64,000 nucleotides of DNA from Synechococcus sp. RCC307 (GTDB lineage Bacteria > Cyanobacteriota > Cyanobacteriia > PCC-6307 > Cyanobiaceae). Position numbers and translations under genes: made by a program. The stretch is taken from contig CT978603.1 of the NCBI GenBank assembly GCA_000063525.1, positions 181,105-245,104 of the forward strand, given 5' to 3'. Under the pieces are notes generated by a model. It made no database searches, was not told the origin of the DNA, and worked only from the letters and a program-made list of their open reading frames with translations. This document shows positions 27,516 to 35,925 of the stretch, in pieces; positions within the stretch are counted from its first letter, which is position 1; every line of letters begins with the position of its first letter.

Positions 27516-28343
27516 GTGACCAGTTCTAATCAACCTCTGGTAAGCATAATTATTCCCTGCTTTAATTGTGCTTCCACTGTTCTTGAAAGCCTCCAAAGCG
27601 TTCAAAGTCAAACTTTTTCAAACTTTCAGTGCATAATTGTTGATGATTGCTCGACCGATCAGACTCAAGCATTGGTTATGAGCTTTATAGAAGGCGATTC
27701 TCGTTTTAGGTATTTAATTACGCAATCAAATCAGGGTGTTTCTTCTGCTAGGAATCTTGCTCTTGATAACTGTTCTTCTCAATACATTGCCTTCCTAGAC
27801 TCTGATGATCTTTGGCATCCAGAATTCTTGACCCTTGCACTTGATTATATGTCTACCAATTCCGCAAGATTCGTGTATTCACCAGTTTTGAGATTTATTG
27901 ATAATGCAAAGAGAACCGGCTTTGTTAAAGTGCCTCCGTTCCGTGTTTCTCTGAGTTCGCTTCTCACTAATAATCATATACCATTAGTCACGGCAGTCTT
28001 CGATGCGTCTTTACTTTCCCCAAGTTTAAGATTTACTCCTCAACGCCCCGAAGACTATATTTTTTGGATTCAACTATTTACTCTTAATCCTAGCCTTGAG
28101 GGTTTCCGTTTCTCTAACTTACCACTTGGTTTTTATCGCGTCTCTCCTAAGCAAAGGTCTTCTAATAAGATTATAAATATTAAAAGAGCCTATTATGTTT
28201 ACCGATCCGTTTGGCACTTTGGGTATGTAAAGTCTCTTTTTATGACCTTGGTTTATGTAGCTAATAGTTTGCTTGACTATATTTTCCAGTTTTCTGCTCC
28301 TCGTAATTTCCCATCTTCAGTTTTTCTTGGCCCGAACTCGTGA
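27516..28343 (+). CDS. Glycosyltransferase family 2
   Basis: A 275-residue GT2 starting at GTG 27516. It has a canonical GT-A start (VSIIIPCFNCASTVLESLQS), IVDDCSTDQT near residue 40, FLDSDDLWHPEFL near residue 93 (DxD-type metal site), and RPEDYIFWIQLF near residue 185 (catalytic ED). It is AT- and T-rich like the genes before sqdB, so the glycan block resumes here. Its last codons overlap the next gene's GTG by 4 bp. Confidence 0.88.
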   Translation: MTSSNQPLVSIIIPCFNCASTVLESLQSVQSQTFSNFQCIIVDDCSTDQTQALVMSFIEGDSRFRYLITQSNQGVSSARNLALDNCSSQYIAFLDSDDLWHPEFLTLALDYMSTNSARFVYSPVLRFIDNAKRTGFVKVPPFRVSLSSLLTNNHIPLVTAVFDASLLSPSLRFTPQRPEDYIFWIQLFTLNPSLEGFRFSNLPLGFYRVSPKQRSSNKIINIKRAYYVYRSVWHFGYVKSLFMTLVYVANSLLDYIFQFSAPRNFPSSVFLGPNS

Positions 28344-29302
28344 AAGTTGCAATTACAGGCTCGTCAGGATTTGTTGGGTCTAACCTTGTTTCCTCTTTTA
28401 TTGCCAATTCAATAGACTTTATTTGTATTGATCGTTTCCCCTTAGATCCACTTGTTGTTTCTCGCCCTTGTCAGTTCTTCGTTGACTATGCTGATATAAC
28501 CCGCTTAGTCAATCTCCTTAAAGATGTTGACTGTGTTGTGCACCTTGCTGGTCGTGCTCATAAGCCTGTGCAAAATGATGAGTCTGCTTTCCAGGAATTC
28601 AAGCAGGCTAATGTTGAAGTACTTGCATGCGTTGTCAAAGCATCTCAAGCCGTCAGTGTTAAGCGTATTATTTATGTTAGTTCCATTGGCGTTCTTGGGT
28701 CCAATACTCCGAATACACCTTTCACAGATTTCACTTCGCCTTCCCCTTCTGCTTTGTATGGTCATTCTAAATTAGAAGCAGAAAGATTTTTAGTTTCTTA
28801 TCTTTCTAATGATTTTTCTATTGATTGGGTCATTTTGCGTCCCCCTTTGATTTACGGGCCGAATTGTCCCGGCAATATGTCAAGGCTTTTACGAATTTTG
28901 CCATACCTTCCTTTGATTCCTTTTGCTAGTTTAAGTTCTCAAAAGTCTTTCATGTCTATAGATAATTTCATTGACATACTGAATCTCTGCCTGTCTTCCT
29001 CAGTTGTTTCGAGAAAAACCTTTGTTGTTTCAGATAATGATGACATTTCTGTGGGCGATCTGTTTGCTGTGCTTCTTAGTGGGTTGCGTATTTCCTCCCG
29101 CAGATTAGTTCCCTTTCCCCCTGCCATACTTGCGCTTGTTATGCGTATTTTTGGACTTAGCGCGCTCTGGCAACAAATTAGTTCCCCGCTAGTCATTGAT
29201 TCTTCAAATTTCTCTTCGTCAACAGGATGGTTTCCGAGATTTTCCTCTCGAAATCAGCTCTATGTAACAGCCCGCTCATTCTTGCGCAACAAGAAATATT
29301 AA
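28340..29302 (+). CDS. WbpV/TviC-like NAD-dependent sugar-nucleotide epimerase/reductase
   Basis: A 320-residue extended SDR with GSSGFVGSNLVSSF (NAD binding), HLAGRAHKP, YVSSIGVLGS (catalytic Ser) and YGHSKLEAERFL (YxxxK). ILRPPLIYGPNCPGNMSRLL and the SDNDDISV segment match the WbpV/FnlA-related group. Members of that group act on UDP-4-keto or UDP-HexNAc sugars just before the initiating sugar-phosphate transferase (QuiNAc or FucNAc type). A WbpL-like transferase is indeed present at 51032-51973, though not adjacent. It is the last gene of the plus-strand glycan block, with a GTGA overlap at its start. Confidence 0.8.
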   Translation: MKVAITGSSGFVGSNLVSSFIANSIDFICIDRFPLDPLVVSRPCQFFVDYADITRLVNLLKDVDCVVHLAGRAHKPVQNDESAFQEFKQANVEVLACVVKASQAVSVKRIIYVSSIGVLGSNTPNTPFTDFTSPSPSALYGHSKLEAERFLVSYLSNDFSIDWVILRPPLIYGPNCPGNMSRLLRILPYLPLIPFASLSSQKSFMSIDNFIDILNLCLSSSVVSRKTFVVSDNDDISVGDLFAVLLSGLRISSRRLVPFPPAILALVMRIFGLSALWQQISSPLVIDSSNFSSSTGWFPRFSSRNQLYVTARSFLRNKKY

Positions 29303-29313
29303 ATTCTGCAGGT

Positions 29314-29343
29314 AAATAAAGCCTAGGTATCTTAACTTTATTT
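29314..29343. terminator. AT-rich inverted repeat between convergent glycan and psbEFLJ operons
   Basis: AAATAAAG (29314-29321) pairs perfectly with CTTTATTT (29336-29343) around a 14-base loop, 12 bases beyond the epimerase stop. The gap lies between convergent transcription units, so a two-way terminator is plausible. The 8-base palindrome TTGCGCAA occurs at 29282-29289 and again at 29342-29349. The stem is weak because it is AT-rich. Confidence 0.35.
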
Positions 29344-29408
29344 GCGCAATATATTTATTCGTTTGTTTGTTTTGGTGTTCGATTGGTGTTGCCTTCAATT
29401 ATATCTGC

Positions 29409-29609
29409 TTAAGCTGAACCAACACCAACGTAAGACCCATAGAAGAAGAGACCCACAACAAACATCACGGCCATTCCACCTGCTGTAGCGACCAGCCAGA
29501 GGGGTAGAGGGCCTTCAGTCCAACGGCTTTTCCAGGGCACGGCCGGCGTGCCATCAGGATTGCGATCCGGTACCCGTCCGTCGGGAAGACCTGATTTCTT
29601 TCCACTCAT
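29409..29609 (-). CDS. psbJ: Photosystem II protein J
   Basis: A 66-residue single-helix membrane protein of the PSII core, ending [14 protein letters not shown], the conserved PsbJ C terminus. The N-terminal soluble part ([20 protein letters not shown]) is longer than in plant PsbJ, as in other picocyanobacteria. It is the last gene of psbEFLJ. It helps electron flow at the QA/QB side and PSII assembly. Confidence 0.97.
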   Translation of the reverse strand: MSGKKSGLPDGRVPDRNPDGTPAVPWKSRWTEGPLPLWLVATAGGMAVMFVVGLFFYGSYVGVGSA

Positions 29610-29620
29610 GTCTTAAAGCC

Positions 29621-29740
29621 TCAGTTGAAGAAGTAGCTCGAGAAGAGCACGCCAGTGACAAAGACCAGCAACAAGCCCAGATACAGGCTGGTGCGGTTGA
29701 GTTCAACCGGCAGGTTGTTGGGGTTGGGGTTGCGGTCCAT
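29621..29740 (-). CDS. psbL: Photosystem II protein L
   Basis: A 39-residue single-helix protein read directly from the minus strand: [20 protein letters not shown] at the start, then a hydrophobic helix ending [10 protein letters not shown]. This is a near-invariant PsbL. It lies between psbF and psbJ with 11-bp gaps on both sides. PsbL sits at the PSII dimer interface near QA. Confidence 0.97.
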   Translation of the reverse strand: MDRNPNPNNLPVELNRTSLYLGLLLVFVTGVLFSSYFFN

Positions 29741-29751
29741 GGTTCAGAGAA

Positions 29752-29889
29752 TTAGCGACGAACGAACTGCATGGCCGCCAGAGCGCCCAAGAAAAACACC
29801 GTTGGAATGCCGAGGGCGTGAAGCGATAGCCACCGCACCGTGAAGATCGGATAGTTGCGGGGTGTTGCGGGTGAAGGAGTGGAAGTCAT
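29752..29889 (-). CDS. psbF: Cytochrome b559 subunit beta
   Basis: A 45-residue single-helix protein: a polar N terminus ([20 protein letters not shown]), the heme-ligand histidine in [12 protein letters not shown], and the C terminus AAMQFVRR. All match PsbF. It pairs with PsbE to bind the b559 heme in the PSII core. It lies 6 bp downstream of psbE. Confidence 0.97.
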   Translation of the reverse strand: MTSTPSPATPRNYPIFTVRWLSLHALGIPTVFFLGALAAMQFVRR

Positions 29890-29895
29890 AACGGA

Positions 29896-30147
29896 TCAGT
29901 TTTTAAGACGGGTGTCCAGTTGCGACTTGCCCTCATAACGCTGGCTCACCACAGGCGCCTTGACGTCAGCGGCTTGGAAGTAGCTGTCAGGACGCGGAGT
30001 CCCGAAGGCGTCGTAAGCCAGCCCAGTGCTGACGAAGAGGAACCCAGCCAGGAAGATCGCAGGCAAGGTCACTGCATGGATCACCCAATAGCGGATGCTC
30101 GTAATGATTTCGAAGAACGGACGTTCCCCGGTTGAGCCGGCGGCCAT
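29896..30147 (-). CDS. psbE: Cytochrome b559 subunit alpha
   Basis: An 83-residue protein. [17 protein letters not shown] carries the axial heme histidine within the single membrane helix, and GTPRPDSYF follows on the lumenal side. First gene of psbEFLJ on the minus strand, 72 bp downstream of ycf48, so the two may share a transcript started upstream of rubA. PsbE is essential for PSII assembly. Confidence 0.97.
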   Translation of the reverse strand: MAAGSTGERPFFEIITSIRYWVIHAVTLPAIFLAGFLFVSTGLAYDAFGTPRPDSYFQAADVKAPVVSQRYEGKSQLDTRLKN

Positions 30148-30219
30148 CGCAACTCCCAGTTCAGCTCGGTGATCCTAAGGGGTCAGCCCCACTGCTTGAG
30201 GCTTCAGTTACAGAGAATG

Positions 30220-31215
30220 TCAGCCCACCCAACGCAGAATCGCGCCGCGCTCTCCCAAGGCAAAGGCTTTATTGCCGCCCAAGAACACAAACCGAGTGAA
30301 ATTGCTCGGCGTGGCTGTCCCCACAGGATCTTTTTCCCACTCCTTGCCGCCATCGCTGCTGACCAGCAGGGTTCCATTGCCGCCGCCAGCCCAGATGTTG
30401 CCTTGGGGATCCCAAGCCATATCCAGGTATCCATAGCCATTGGTGATGGGGATCACTGGCTTGCTCCACTCCTCGTAGTCGCCGCCTTCAGGGTTGAAGC
30501 GCAGTTGGGCCCCGCGAGTCACCATCCACATTTGTCCATCGGGCTGGTATCCCATGCTCTGCAGCCGCTGGCTGCTCACCCGTTGGTGCACCTGCCAATT
30601 GGATTGGCCTGGATCCCAGGTGGAGAAGAAGTTGCCAAGGCTGCTGACGCTCACGTAGCGCCCGTCATCCCCGCGCCTTAGATCACGAACGGAACCAGCT
30701 GCATCAACCACTTCCGCTTGCCAGCTCTTGCCGGCATCGCTGCTTTGGTAAATAGCGCCGACGTTGGTTGCCAGTTCAGCTTTCTTGGAGCCGAGCGCAG
30801 TGATTAGGTAGGGATCTCCGGGCAGCTTGGTGTCTAGCAGCAAGCGGCTCCAGCTTTGGCCAGCGTCATCGCTGTGCAGGAGGAGGCCAGGCTGACCGGC
30901 AATCCAGCCTTCATCACCGTTGAAATCGATGCTGATCAAACGAAAGTTTTCATCAGCCGGCAGGTCAATCTCCCGTTCCTCCCAGGTCTCGCCACCGTCG
31001 CTCGTTTCCATCACCAATCGGTTGCTCCCCACCAAAAATCCGTGGGACTCATTGGTAAAGGCCACATCCAATGGATTGGATTCAATTCCTAGCTTTTGGG
31101 AGTTCCAGGGGCTGGCTGCTGCCATCGGCAGGCTGGTGGTGACACAACCGCCAAGGCCAAACGTCAGGCCGACACACAGCAGCAGAGAGAGGAAAGAGCG
31201 AATCACAGGTATCAA
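30220..31215 (-). CDS. ycf48: Photosystem II assembly factor Ycf48 (HCF136 homolog)
   Basis: A 331-residue lipoprotein. The N-terminal hydrophobic segment ends in the lipobox LGGC, followed by a seven-bladed propeller of BNR-like repeats seen as SDGGETWEER, SDDAGQSWSR, SDAGKSWQAE and SDGGKEWEKD. Ycf48 binds newly made D1 in the lumen during PSII assembly and repair. The start is either TTG 31215, overlapping the rubA stop as TTGA, or GTG 31206; no ATG is near. Sits in the conserved rubA-ycf48-psbEFLJ order. Confidence 0.95.
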   Translation of the reverse strand: MIPVIRSFLSLLLCVGLTFGLGGCVTTSLPMAAASPWNSQKLGIESNPLDVAFTNESHGFLVGSNRLVMETSDGGETWEEREIDLPADENFRLISIDFNGDEGWIAGQPGLLLHSDDAGQSWSRLLLDTKLPGDPYLITALGSKKAELATNVGAIYQSSDAGKSWQAEVVDAAGSVRDLRRGDDGRYVSVSSLGNFFSTWDPGQSNWQVHQRVSSQRLQSMGYQPDGQMWMVTRGAQLRFNPEGGDYEEWSKPVIPITNGYGYLDMAWDPQGNIWAGGGNGTLLVSSDGGKEWEKDPVGTATPSNFTRFVFLGGNKAFALGERGAILRWVG

Positions 31216-31601
31216 CGCAGGGAGTACAAGGACAGGAAGAAGGCGAAGGCCAACGCAAAGCCACCAAAGATCAGGACATTTTTCTGGCCCGGAGTCAGCA
31301 CATTCACGCCCAGGCCAAATTTGAGGTTTTCCTCAAAGCCACTGGGCTTATCGCGCGGGCCAATATCGCGGAACGCCGCCACTGGGCTGCGGCAGACCGG
31401 GCAGCGAAAGCTGGCCACATCCAATGAGCTAAACGGTGTTCCTGGCTCAATGCCCACCTTTTTCACCCCTTCGGCGGGGTCGTAGACATAGCCGCAGCTG
31501 CGGCACTCAAAGCGGTGAGTGTCGGGATTCTCCGCTGGTTCGGCTTCTTCAACGGGTGCTTCGATCAGCACCTCCTCCGGCGTTGACGGTTCCTGCTCCA
31601 T
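31212..31601 (-). CDS. rubA: Membrane-anchored rubredoxin for photosystem assembly
   Basis: A 129-residue protein: an acidic N terminus, a rubredoxin domain with two CxxC iron-binding pairs (ECRSCGYVYDP and FRCPVCRSP), a linker, and a C-terminal membrane helix (FGGFALAFAFFLSLYSL). The tail anchor distinguishes RubA from soluble rubredoxins. It takes part in photosystem biogenesis, early PSII assembly included. First gene of the rubA-ycf48-psbEFLJ cluster and divergent from ndhC over a 95-bp gap that should hold both promoters. Confidence 0.95.
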   Translation of the reverse strand: MEQEPSTPEEVLIEAPVEEAEPAENPDTHRFECRSCGYVYDPAEGVKKVGIEPGTPFSSLDVASFRCPVCRSPVAAFRDIGPRDKPSGFEENLKFGLGVNVLTPGQKNVLIFGGFALAFAFFLSLYSLR

Positions 31602-31696
31602 CGATGCAATCCCGTTGCGACGCCGAACTCTATCGAGCTTGAGCAGCTGGCAGTGCCAGACTGCCGCAAGTGATTTGAGTGGAGCACCGCTCTCGC

Positions 31697-32059
31697 ATGT
31701 TTGTCCTCCCCGGGTACGACGCCTTCCTGGGCTTTTTATTGATCGCTGCCGCCGTGCCGGTGTTGGCGTTGATCACCAATGCTGTGCTGGCGCCGCGCTC
31801 GCGTCAGGGTGAGCGCCGCCTCACCTACGAGTCAGGCATGGAGCCTGTGGGCGGAGCCTGGATTCAGTTCAATATCCGCTATTACATGTTTGCTCTGGTC
31901 TTCGTGATTTTCGACGTGGAGACCGTTTTCCTCTACCCATGGGCTGTGGCGTTCCATCGCCTTGGCCTGTTGGCGTTCATCGAAGCCTTGGTGTTTATCG
32001 CCATCTTGGTGGTGGCGCTTGCCTATGCCTGGCGCAAAGGCGCCCTGGAGTGGAGCTGA
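31697..32059 (+). CDS. ndhC: NDH-1 subunit 3 (NdhC)
   Basis: A 120-residue membrane protein with three helices. [18 protein letters not shown] at the start and [16 protein letters not shown] in helix 2 are family signatures; ESGMEPVG in the loop is the conserved quinone-site segment. The frame is open to ATG 31679, but ATG 31697 gives the standard N terminus. First gene of ndhC-K-J. Part of the NDH-1 complex for respiration and cyclic electron flow in the thylakoid. Confidence 0.97.
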
Positions 32060-32065
32060 ACTGTT

Positions 32066-32794
32066 ATGTCAGACACCTCACTTGATTCGATGCGCGATTT
32101 GCGCGCAGCCAGTTGCGGGCCTGTTGGCTCACCAGAGGTCACCACTGATCTCTCTGAGAACGTCATCCTCACCAGCCTGGATGACCTGCACAACTGGGCT
32201 CGCCTGAGCAGCCTTTGGCCCCTGCTCTACGGCACGGCTTGCTGCTTCATTGAATTTGCTGCGCTGATTGGCTCGCGGTTTGATTTCGATCGTTTTGGCT
32301 TGGTCCCCAGATCCAGCCCGCGGCAAGCCGATCTTCTGATCGTGGCTGGCACGGTCACCATGAAGATGGCTCCTGCTCTGGTCAGGCTGTATGAGCAGAT
32401 GCCTGAGCCGAAATACGTCATCGCCATGGGGGCCTGCACCATCACTGGTGGCATGTTCAGCGCCGATTCCACGACGGCCGTTCGTGGTGTCGACAAACTC
32501 ATCCCAGTTGATCTGTATTTGCCTGGCTGCCCGCCGCGTCCAGAGGCCATCTTTGATGCAGTGATCAAGTTGCGCAAAAAGGTTGGTGATGAGGCCATCG
32601 CCGAGCGGGGCAAACTTGAGCAAACCCACCGCTACAGCACGGTTGAACACCGCATGACGGCCGTTGATCCGATTGTGGATGGCCGTTATCTGCGCGCTGA
32701 AACCCAACAAAAGGCACTGGCTGCAGCGGAAGCCGTCTCTCCTCTCAACTTGGCTCCAGCGGAGCAACCCGAAACAATCCCCGCCAAATCATGA
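32066..32794 (+). CDS. ndhK: NDH-1 subunit K, 4Fe-4S protein
   Basis: A 242-residue peripheral-arm subunit. Cluster N2 ligands are visible in GTACCFIEF (adjacent Cys pair), MGACTITGG and [11 protein letters not shown]. The C-terminal extension after YLRAET is poorly conserved in the family. Lies 6 bp after ndhC and overlaps ndhJ by 4 bp (ATGA), which suits fixed stoichiometry. It passes electrons to plastoquinone. Confidence 0.97.
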   Translation: MSDTSLDSMRDLRAASCGPVGSPEVTTDLSENVILTSLDDLHNWARLSSLWPLLYGTACCFIEFAALIGSRFDFDRFGLVPRSSPRQADLLIVAGTVTMKMAPALVRLYEQMPEPKYVIAMGACTITGGMFSADSTTAVRGVDKLIPVDLYLPGCPPRPEAIFDAVIKLRKKVGDEAIAERGKLEQTHRYSTVEHRMTAVDPIVDGRYLRAETQQKALAAAEAVSPLNLAPAEQPETIPAKS

Positions 32795-33321
32795 GCGAGA
32801 CCCCCACCTCACCCAACCAGGATTTGCCGGAAGCTCCCCAGGCTGGTCCTCTCTCCCAATGGCTTACGAGCCAAGGTTTTGATCACCAAATTCTAGGCAA
32901 CGACCACCTGGGGATTGAGCGCCTGGGGGTTGAGCCCTTGGCATTGCCCCTGGTGGCTACTGCTTTGAAGTCCAAGGGGTTTGACTACCTGCAAGTTCAA
33001 GGGGGCTTTGACCAAGGCCCCGGCGAACCATTGGTGAGCTTTTACCACCTGGTTCAGGTGGGAGGTAGTGACGGTGCCTCGACAGCTGAAGTCCGTCTTG
33101 AGGTGAGTCTTGCCCGTGATGGGGATCTCACCGTTCCATCCCTCTATCCACTGTTTCGCGGTGCTGATTGGCAGGAGCGCGAAACGTTTGACCTATTTGG
33201 GATCAACTACAGCGGCCATCCCCACCCCAAGCGTCTGCTGATGCCTGAAGACTGGGTTGGTTACCCCTTGCGGAAGGACTACGTCCAGCCTGATTTTTAC
33301 GAGCTTCAGGACGCCTACTGA
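32791..33321 (+). CDS. ndhJ: NDH-1 subunit J
   Basis: A 176-residue subunit of the NDH-1 peripheral arm, homologous to the NuoC 30-kDa subunit. [20 protein letters not shown] is the family signature, followed by PLRKDYV near the C terminus. The first 30 residues are low-complexity and proline-rich. Last gene of ndhC-K-J; its stop directly adjoins the stop of the convergent yvcK-like gene, leaving no room for a terminator. Confidence 0.96.
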   Translation: MSETPTSPNQDLPEAPQAGPLSQWLTSQGFDHQILGNDHLGIERLGVEPLALPLVATALKSKGFDYLQVQGGFDQGPGEPLVSFYHLVQVGGSDGASTAEVRLEVSLARDGDLTVPSLYPLFRGADWQERETFDLFGINYSGHPHPKRLLMPEDWVGYPLRKDYVQPDFYELQDAY

Positions 33322-34713
33322 TCAGTTGATCTGGCGTTTTTGTTTGGCCCGGTAGAAACGCATCACCGCCAAAGCAAGGCTGCGAGAATCGTGGCGCAGG
33401 GTGCCTTTGAAGGCACGTCCTTCACTGCGTTGTTGAGGCCCCTGCATGGAAGCCAGCATCACCCGATAGCCCTCTTGCTTGAGGCCATCGAGATCGCAAT
33501 CCACGGGTTCAGCGCCGCGCGCCCGGTAGTAGTCCAGTTCCGGCCCTGAAGGAAGGGTGTCTTGGGCCAGTACCGCATCAAAGAGGCGTTGTTGCACCCC
33601 GATGCTGGCCAGCTGGGATTCGATCGCACGTAGATGTCCGCTCACATCCAGGCCATCGGTTTCCCCTGGCTGGGTCATCAGGTTGCAGATGTAAAGCCGT
33701 GGAGCCTGTGAGCGGGAAATCGCTTCCACCAACTCTGGAACCAAGAGGTTGGGAAGCAAGGAGGTGTAAAGGCTTCCGGGGCCCAGCACGATCATGTCGG
33801 CGTGGGCGATGGCTTCCAGCGCCCGAGGCAACGCAGCCGGGCGGGAGGGTGTGCAGCCCAGACGCACGATCGGGCTGTTGGCTTGGCCAATGCAGGACTC
33901 CCCCTCCAGCCTCTCGCCGTTTTCGAGTTCAGCCCAGAGGCGAACATCAGCGCTGGTGGCAGGTACCACTTGCCCTTGCACCGCCAAGACTTTGCTGCTG
34001 GCGGTGATCGCTGTTTCGAGGTTGCCGGTGATCGCTGTTAGGGCCGAGAGAAAAAGGTTCCCGAAGCTGTGGCCTTCCAAGCCGCCTCCAGCGGTGAAGC
34101 GATATTGGAACAACCGCGTCAGCAGAGGTTCTTCTCTAGCGAGTGCCGCCAGGCAGTTGCGGATATCGCCCGGGGGTTGCACTCCAAGCTCGCGGCGCAG
34201 CACGCCGCTGCTGCCGCCGTCATCGGCCACCGTGACGATGGCGGTGAGATTGCCGCTGTAGCGCTTAAGCCCGCTGAGCAGGGTGGAGAGTCCGGTGCCA
34301 CCACCGATGGCCACGATGTTGGGGCCGCGATTCAGGCGGCGTTGGGCCAAGAGGGCATCAACGAGGGCTGTGTCTTTTTGAGGAGCTAGCGCACGTTGGA
34401 TCGAGCCAAAGCTGCGGCTTTGGCCAAGAAGCACCAAACCAATTCCCACTAGCAGCACCAGAGGGCCTGTGAATTCCCTGCCGGCGCCGGCCAAGACCCG
34501 CAGCAGGTCGTCGACTGTTGTGAGGATCCAGTAGATGGGTTTGAGATCAGCCCAAATGGCAGCCCCCAGCAGGGCCAACACAAATCCCAGAGCTGAGGTG
34601 AGAACCCAGCGTTTGACCACCAATCCGGGCTGCAGCCACTGCACCGCCCGGCGAGAGCGATCCACCAGCTCGCCGCGGCGGGACTGCTCTCCAGCTCTTG
34701 GCAAACGGGTCAT
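33322..34713 (-). CDS. YvcK/CofD-like protein with N-terminal membrane helices
   Basis: The C-terminal 320 or so residues are the YvcK fold: VAIGGGTGLSTLLSGLKR, VTVADDGGSSGVLRREL and PPGDIRNCL form the nucleotide-sugar binding site. YvcK proteins affect cell-wall precursor supply and carbon use in Bacillus. Here two hydrophobic segments (about residues 35-60 and 85-105) precede the domain, so the protein is probably membrane-anchored. The frame is open to TTG 34773, but ATG 34713 is the better start (463 aa). Divergent from gmd. Confidence 0.88.
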   Translation of the reverse strand: MTRLPRAGEQSRRGELVDRSRRAVQWLQPGLVVKRWVLTSALGFVLALLGAAIWADLKPIYWILTTVDDLLRVLAGAGREFTGPLVLLVGIGLVLLGQSRSFGSIQRALAPQKDTALVDALLAQRRLNRGPNIVAIGGGTGLSTLLSGLKRYSGNLTAIVTVADDGGSSGVLRRELGVQPPGDIRNCLAALAREEPLLTRLFQYRFTAGGGLEGHSFGNLFLSALTAITGNLETAITASSKVLAVQGQVVPATSADVRLWAELENGERLEGESCIGQANSPIVRLGCTPSRPAALPRALEAIAHADMIVLGPGSLYTSLLPNLLVPELVEAISRSQAPRLYICNLMTQPGETDGLDVSGHLRAIESQLASIGVQQRLFDAVLAQDTLPSGPELDYYRARGAEPVDCDLDGLKQEGYRVMLASMQGPQQRSEGRAFKGTLRHDSRSLALAVMRFYRAKQKRQIN

Positions 34714-34818
34714 GGCCTGCACTGTAAGGAGCCTGTCTGTGGCTGGCTTGGAGCCTCTGGCAAGCCGTGACAAACTCCTGGACTTACCAGCTCTTCAACC
34801 GAGCTCTCGCCGTAGCCC

Positions 34819-35925
34819 ATGAGTTCTGATCAGTCCCGCAAGACCGCCCTGATTACGGGGATCACTGGCCAAGACGGCAGCTATTTGGCGGAGCTGCTGT
34901 TGGAGAAGGGCTATGAGGTGCATGGCATCAAGCGACGGGCTAGCAGCTTCAACACCGACCGCATTGATCACCTCTATCAGGATCCCCATGAGAATGATCC
35001 GCGTTTGGTGCTGCATTACGGCGATCTCACCGACAGCACGAATCTGATTCGGATTGTCCAGCAGGTGCAGCCCGATGAGATTTACAACCTGGGCGCTCAA
35101 AGTCACGTGGCCGTGAGCTTTGAAAGCCCCGAATACACCGCCAATAGCGATGCACTGGGAACCCTTCGGATCTTGGAAGCTGTGCGGATCCTGGGGCTAA
35201 CAAACAAGACGCGCATCTATCAGGCCAGCACCAGTGAGTTGTATGGCTTGGTGCAGGAGATCCCGCAGAAAGAGAGCACACCATTCTATCCCCGCAGTCC
35301 TTATGGCGTCGCCAAGCTCTACGCCTACTGGATCACGGTCAATTACCGCGAGAGCTATGGCATGTATGCCTGCAATGGGGTGTTGTTCAACCATGAAAGC
35401 CCCAGGCGTGGTGAAACGTTCGTGACCCGCAAGATCACGCGTGGACTTGCCCGGATTGATGCGGGATTGGACGACTGCTTGTACATGGGCAATCTCGATT
35501 CGCTGCGCGATTGGGGCCATGCCCGCGACTATGTGGAGATGCAATGGCGCATGCTTCAGCAGGACAAGCCTGAGGACTTTGTGATTGCCACAGGCCGCCA
35601 GGAAAGTGTTCGCTGCTTTATTGAGCTCACCGCTTTGGAGTTGGGCTGGGGAGCCATGCAGTGGGAAGGCAAAGGGATTGACGAGGTTGGTTGCCGCGCG
35701 GATACCGGAGATGTGGTGGTGAAAATTGATCCGCGCTATTTCCGTCCTGCCGAAGTGGAAACCCTGCTCGGTGACCCCACCAAAGCCAAAGAGAAATTGG
35801 GGTGGACGCCAACCACCACCTTGGAAGAACTGGTGGCTGAGATGGTGGCAACAGACAAAGAAGAAGCTCAGAAAGAGGCTTACCTCAAGCGCAAGGGCTT
35901 CAACGTCGTTGGAGCGCGCGAGTGA
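34819..35925 (+). CDS. gmd: GDP-mannose 4,6-dehydratase
   Basis: A 368-residue SDR converting GDP-mannose to GDP-4-keto-6-deoxymannose, the first step to GDP-L-fucose. [16 protein letters not shown] binds NADP; STSELYG and [12 protein letters not shown] hold the catalytic Thr/Ser, Tyr and Lys; [17 protein letters not shown] is a family signature. The GTGA overlap with fcl couples the two. A broken second copy lies at 10170-10888 in the same orientation. Composition is like the backbone. Confidence 0.96.
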   Translation: MSSDQSRKTALITGITGQDGSYLAELLLEKGYEVHGIKRRASSFNTDRIDHLYQDPHENDPRLVLHYGDLTDSTNLIRIVQQVQPDEIYNLGAQSHVAVSFESPEYTANSDALGTLRILEAVRILGLTNKTRIYQASTSELYGLVQEIPQKESTPFYPRSPYGVAKLYAYWITVNYRESYGMYACNGVLFNHESPRRGETFVTRKITRGLARIDAGLDDCLYMGNLDSLRDWGHARDYVEMQWRMLQQDKPEDFVIATGRQESVRCFIELTALELGWGAMQWEGKGIDEVGCRADTGDVVVKIDPRYFRPAEVETLLGDPTKAKEKLGWTPTTTLEELVAEMVATDKEEAQKEAYLKRKGFNVVGARE

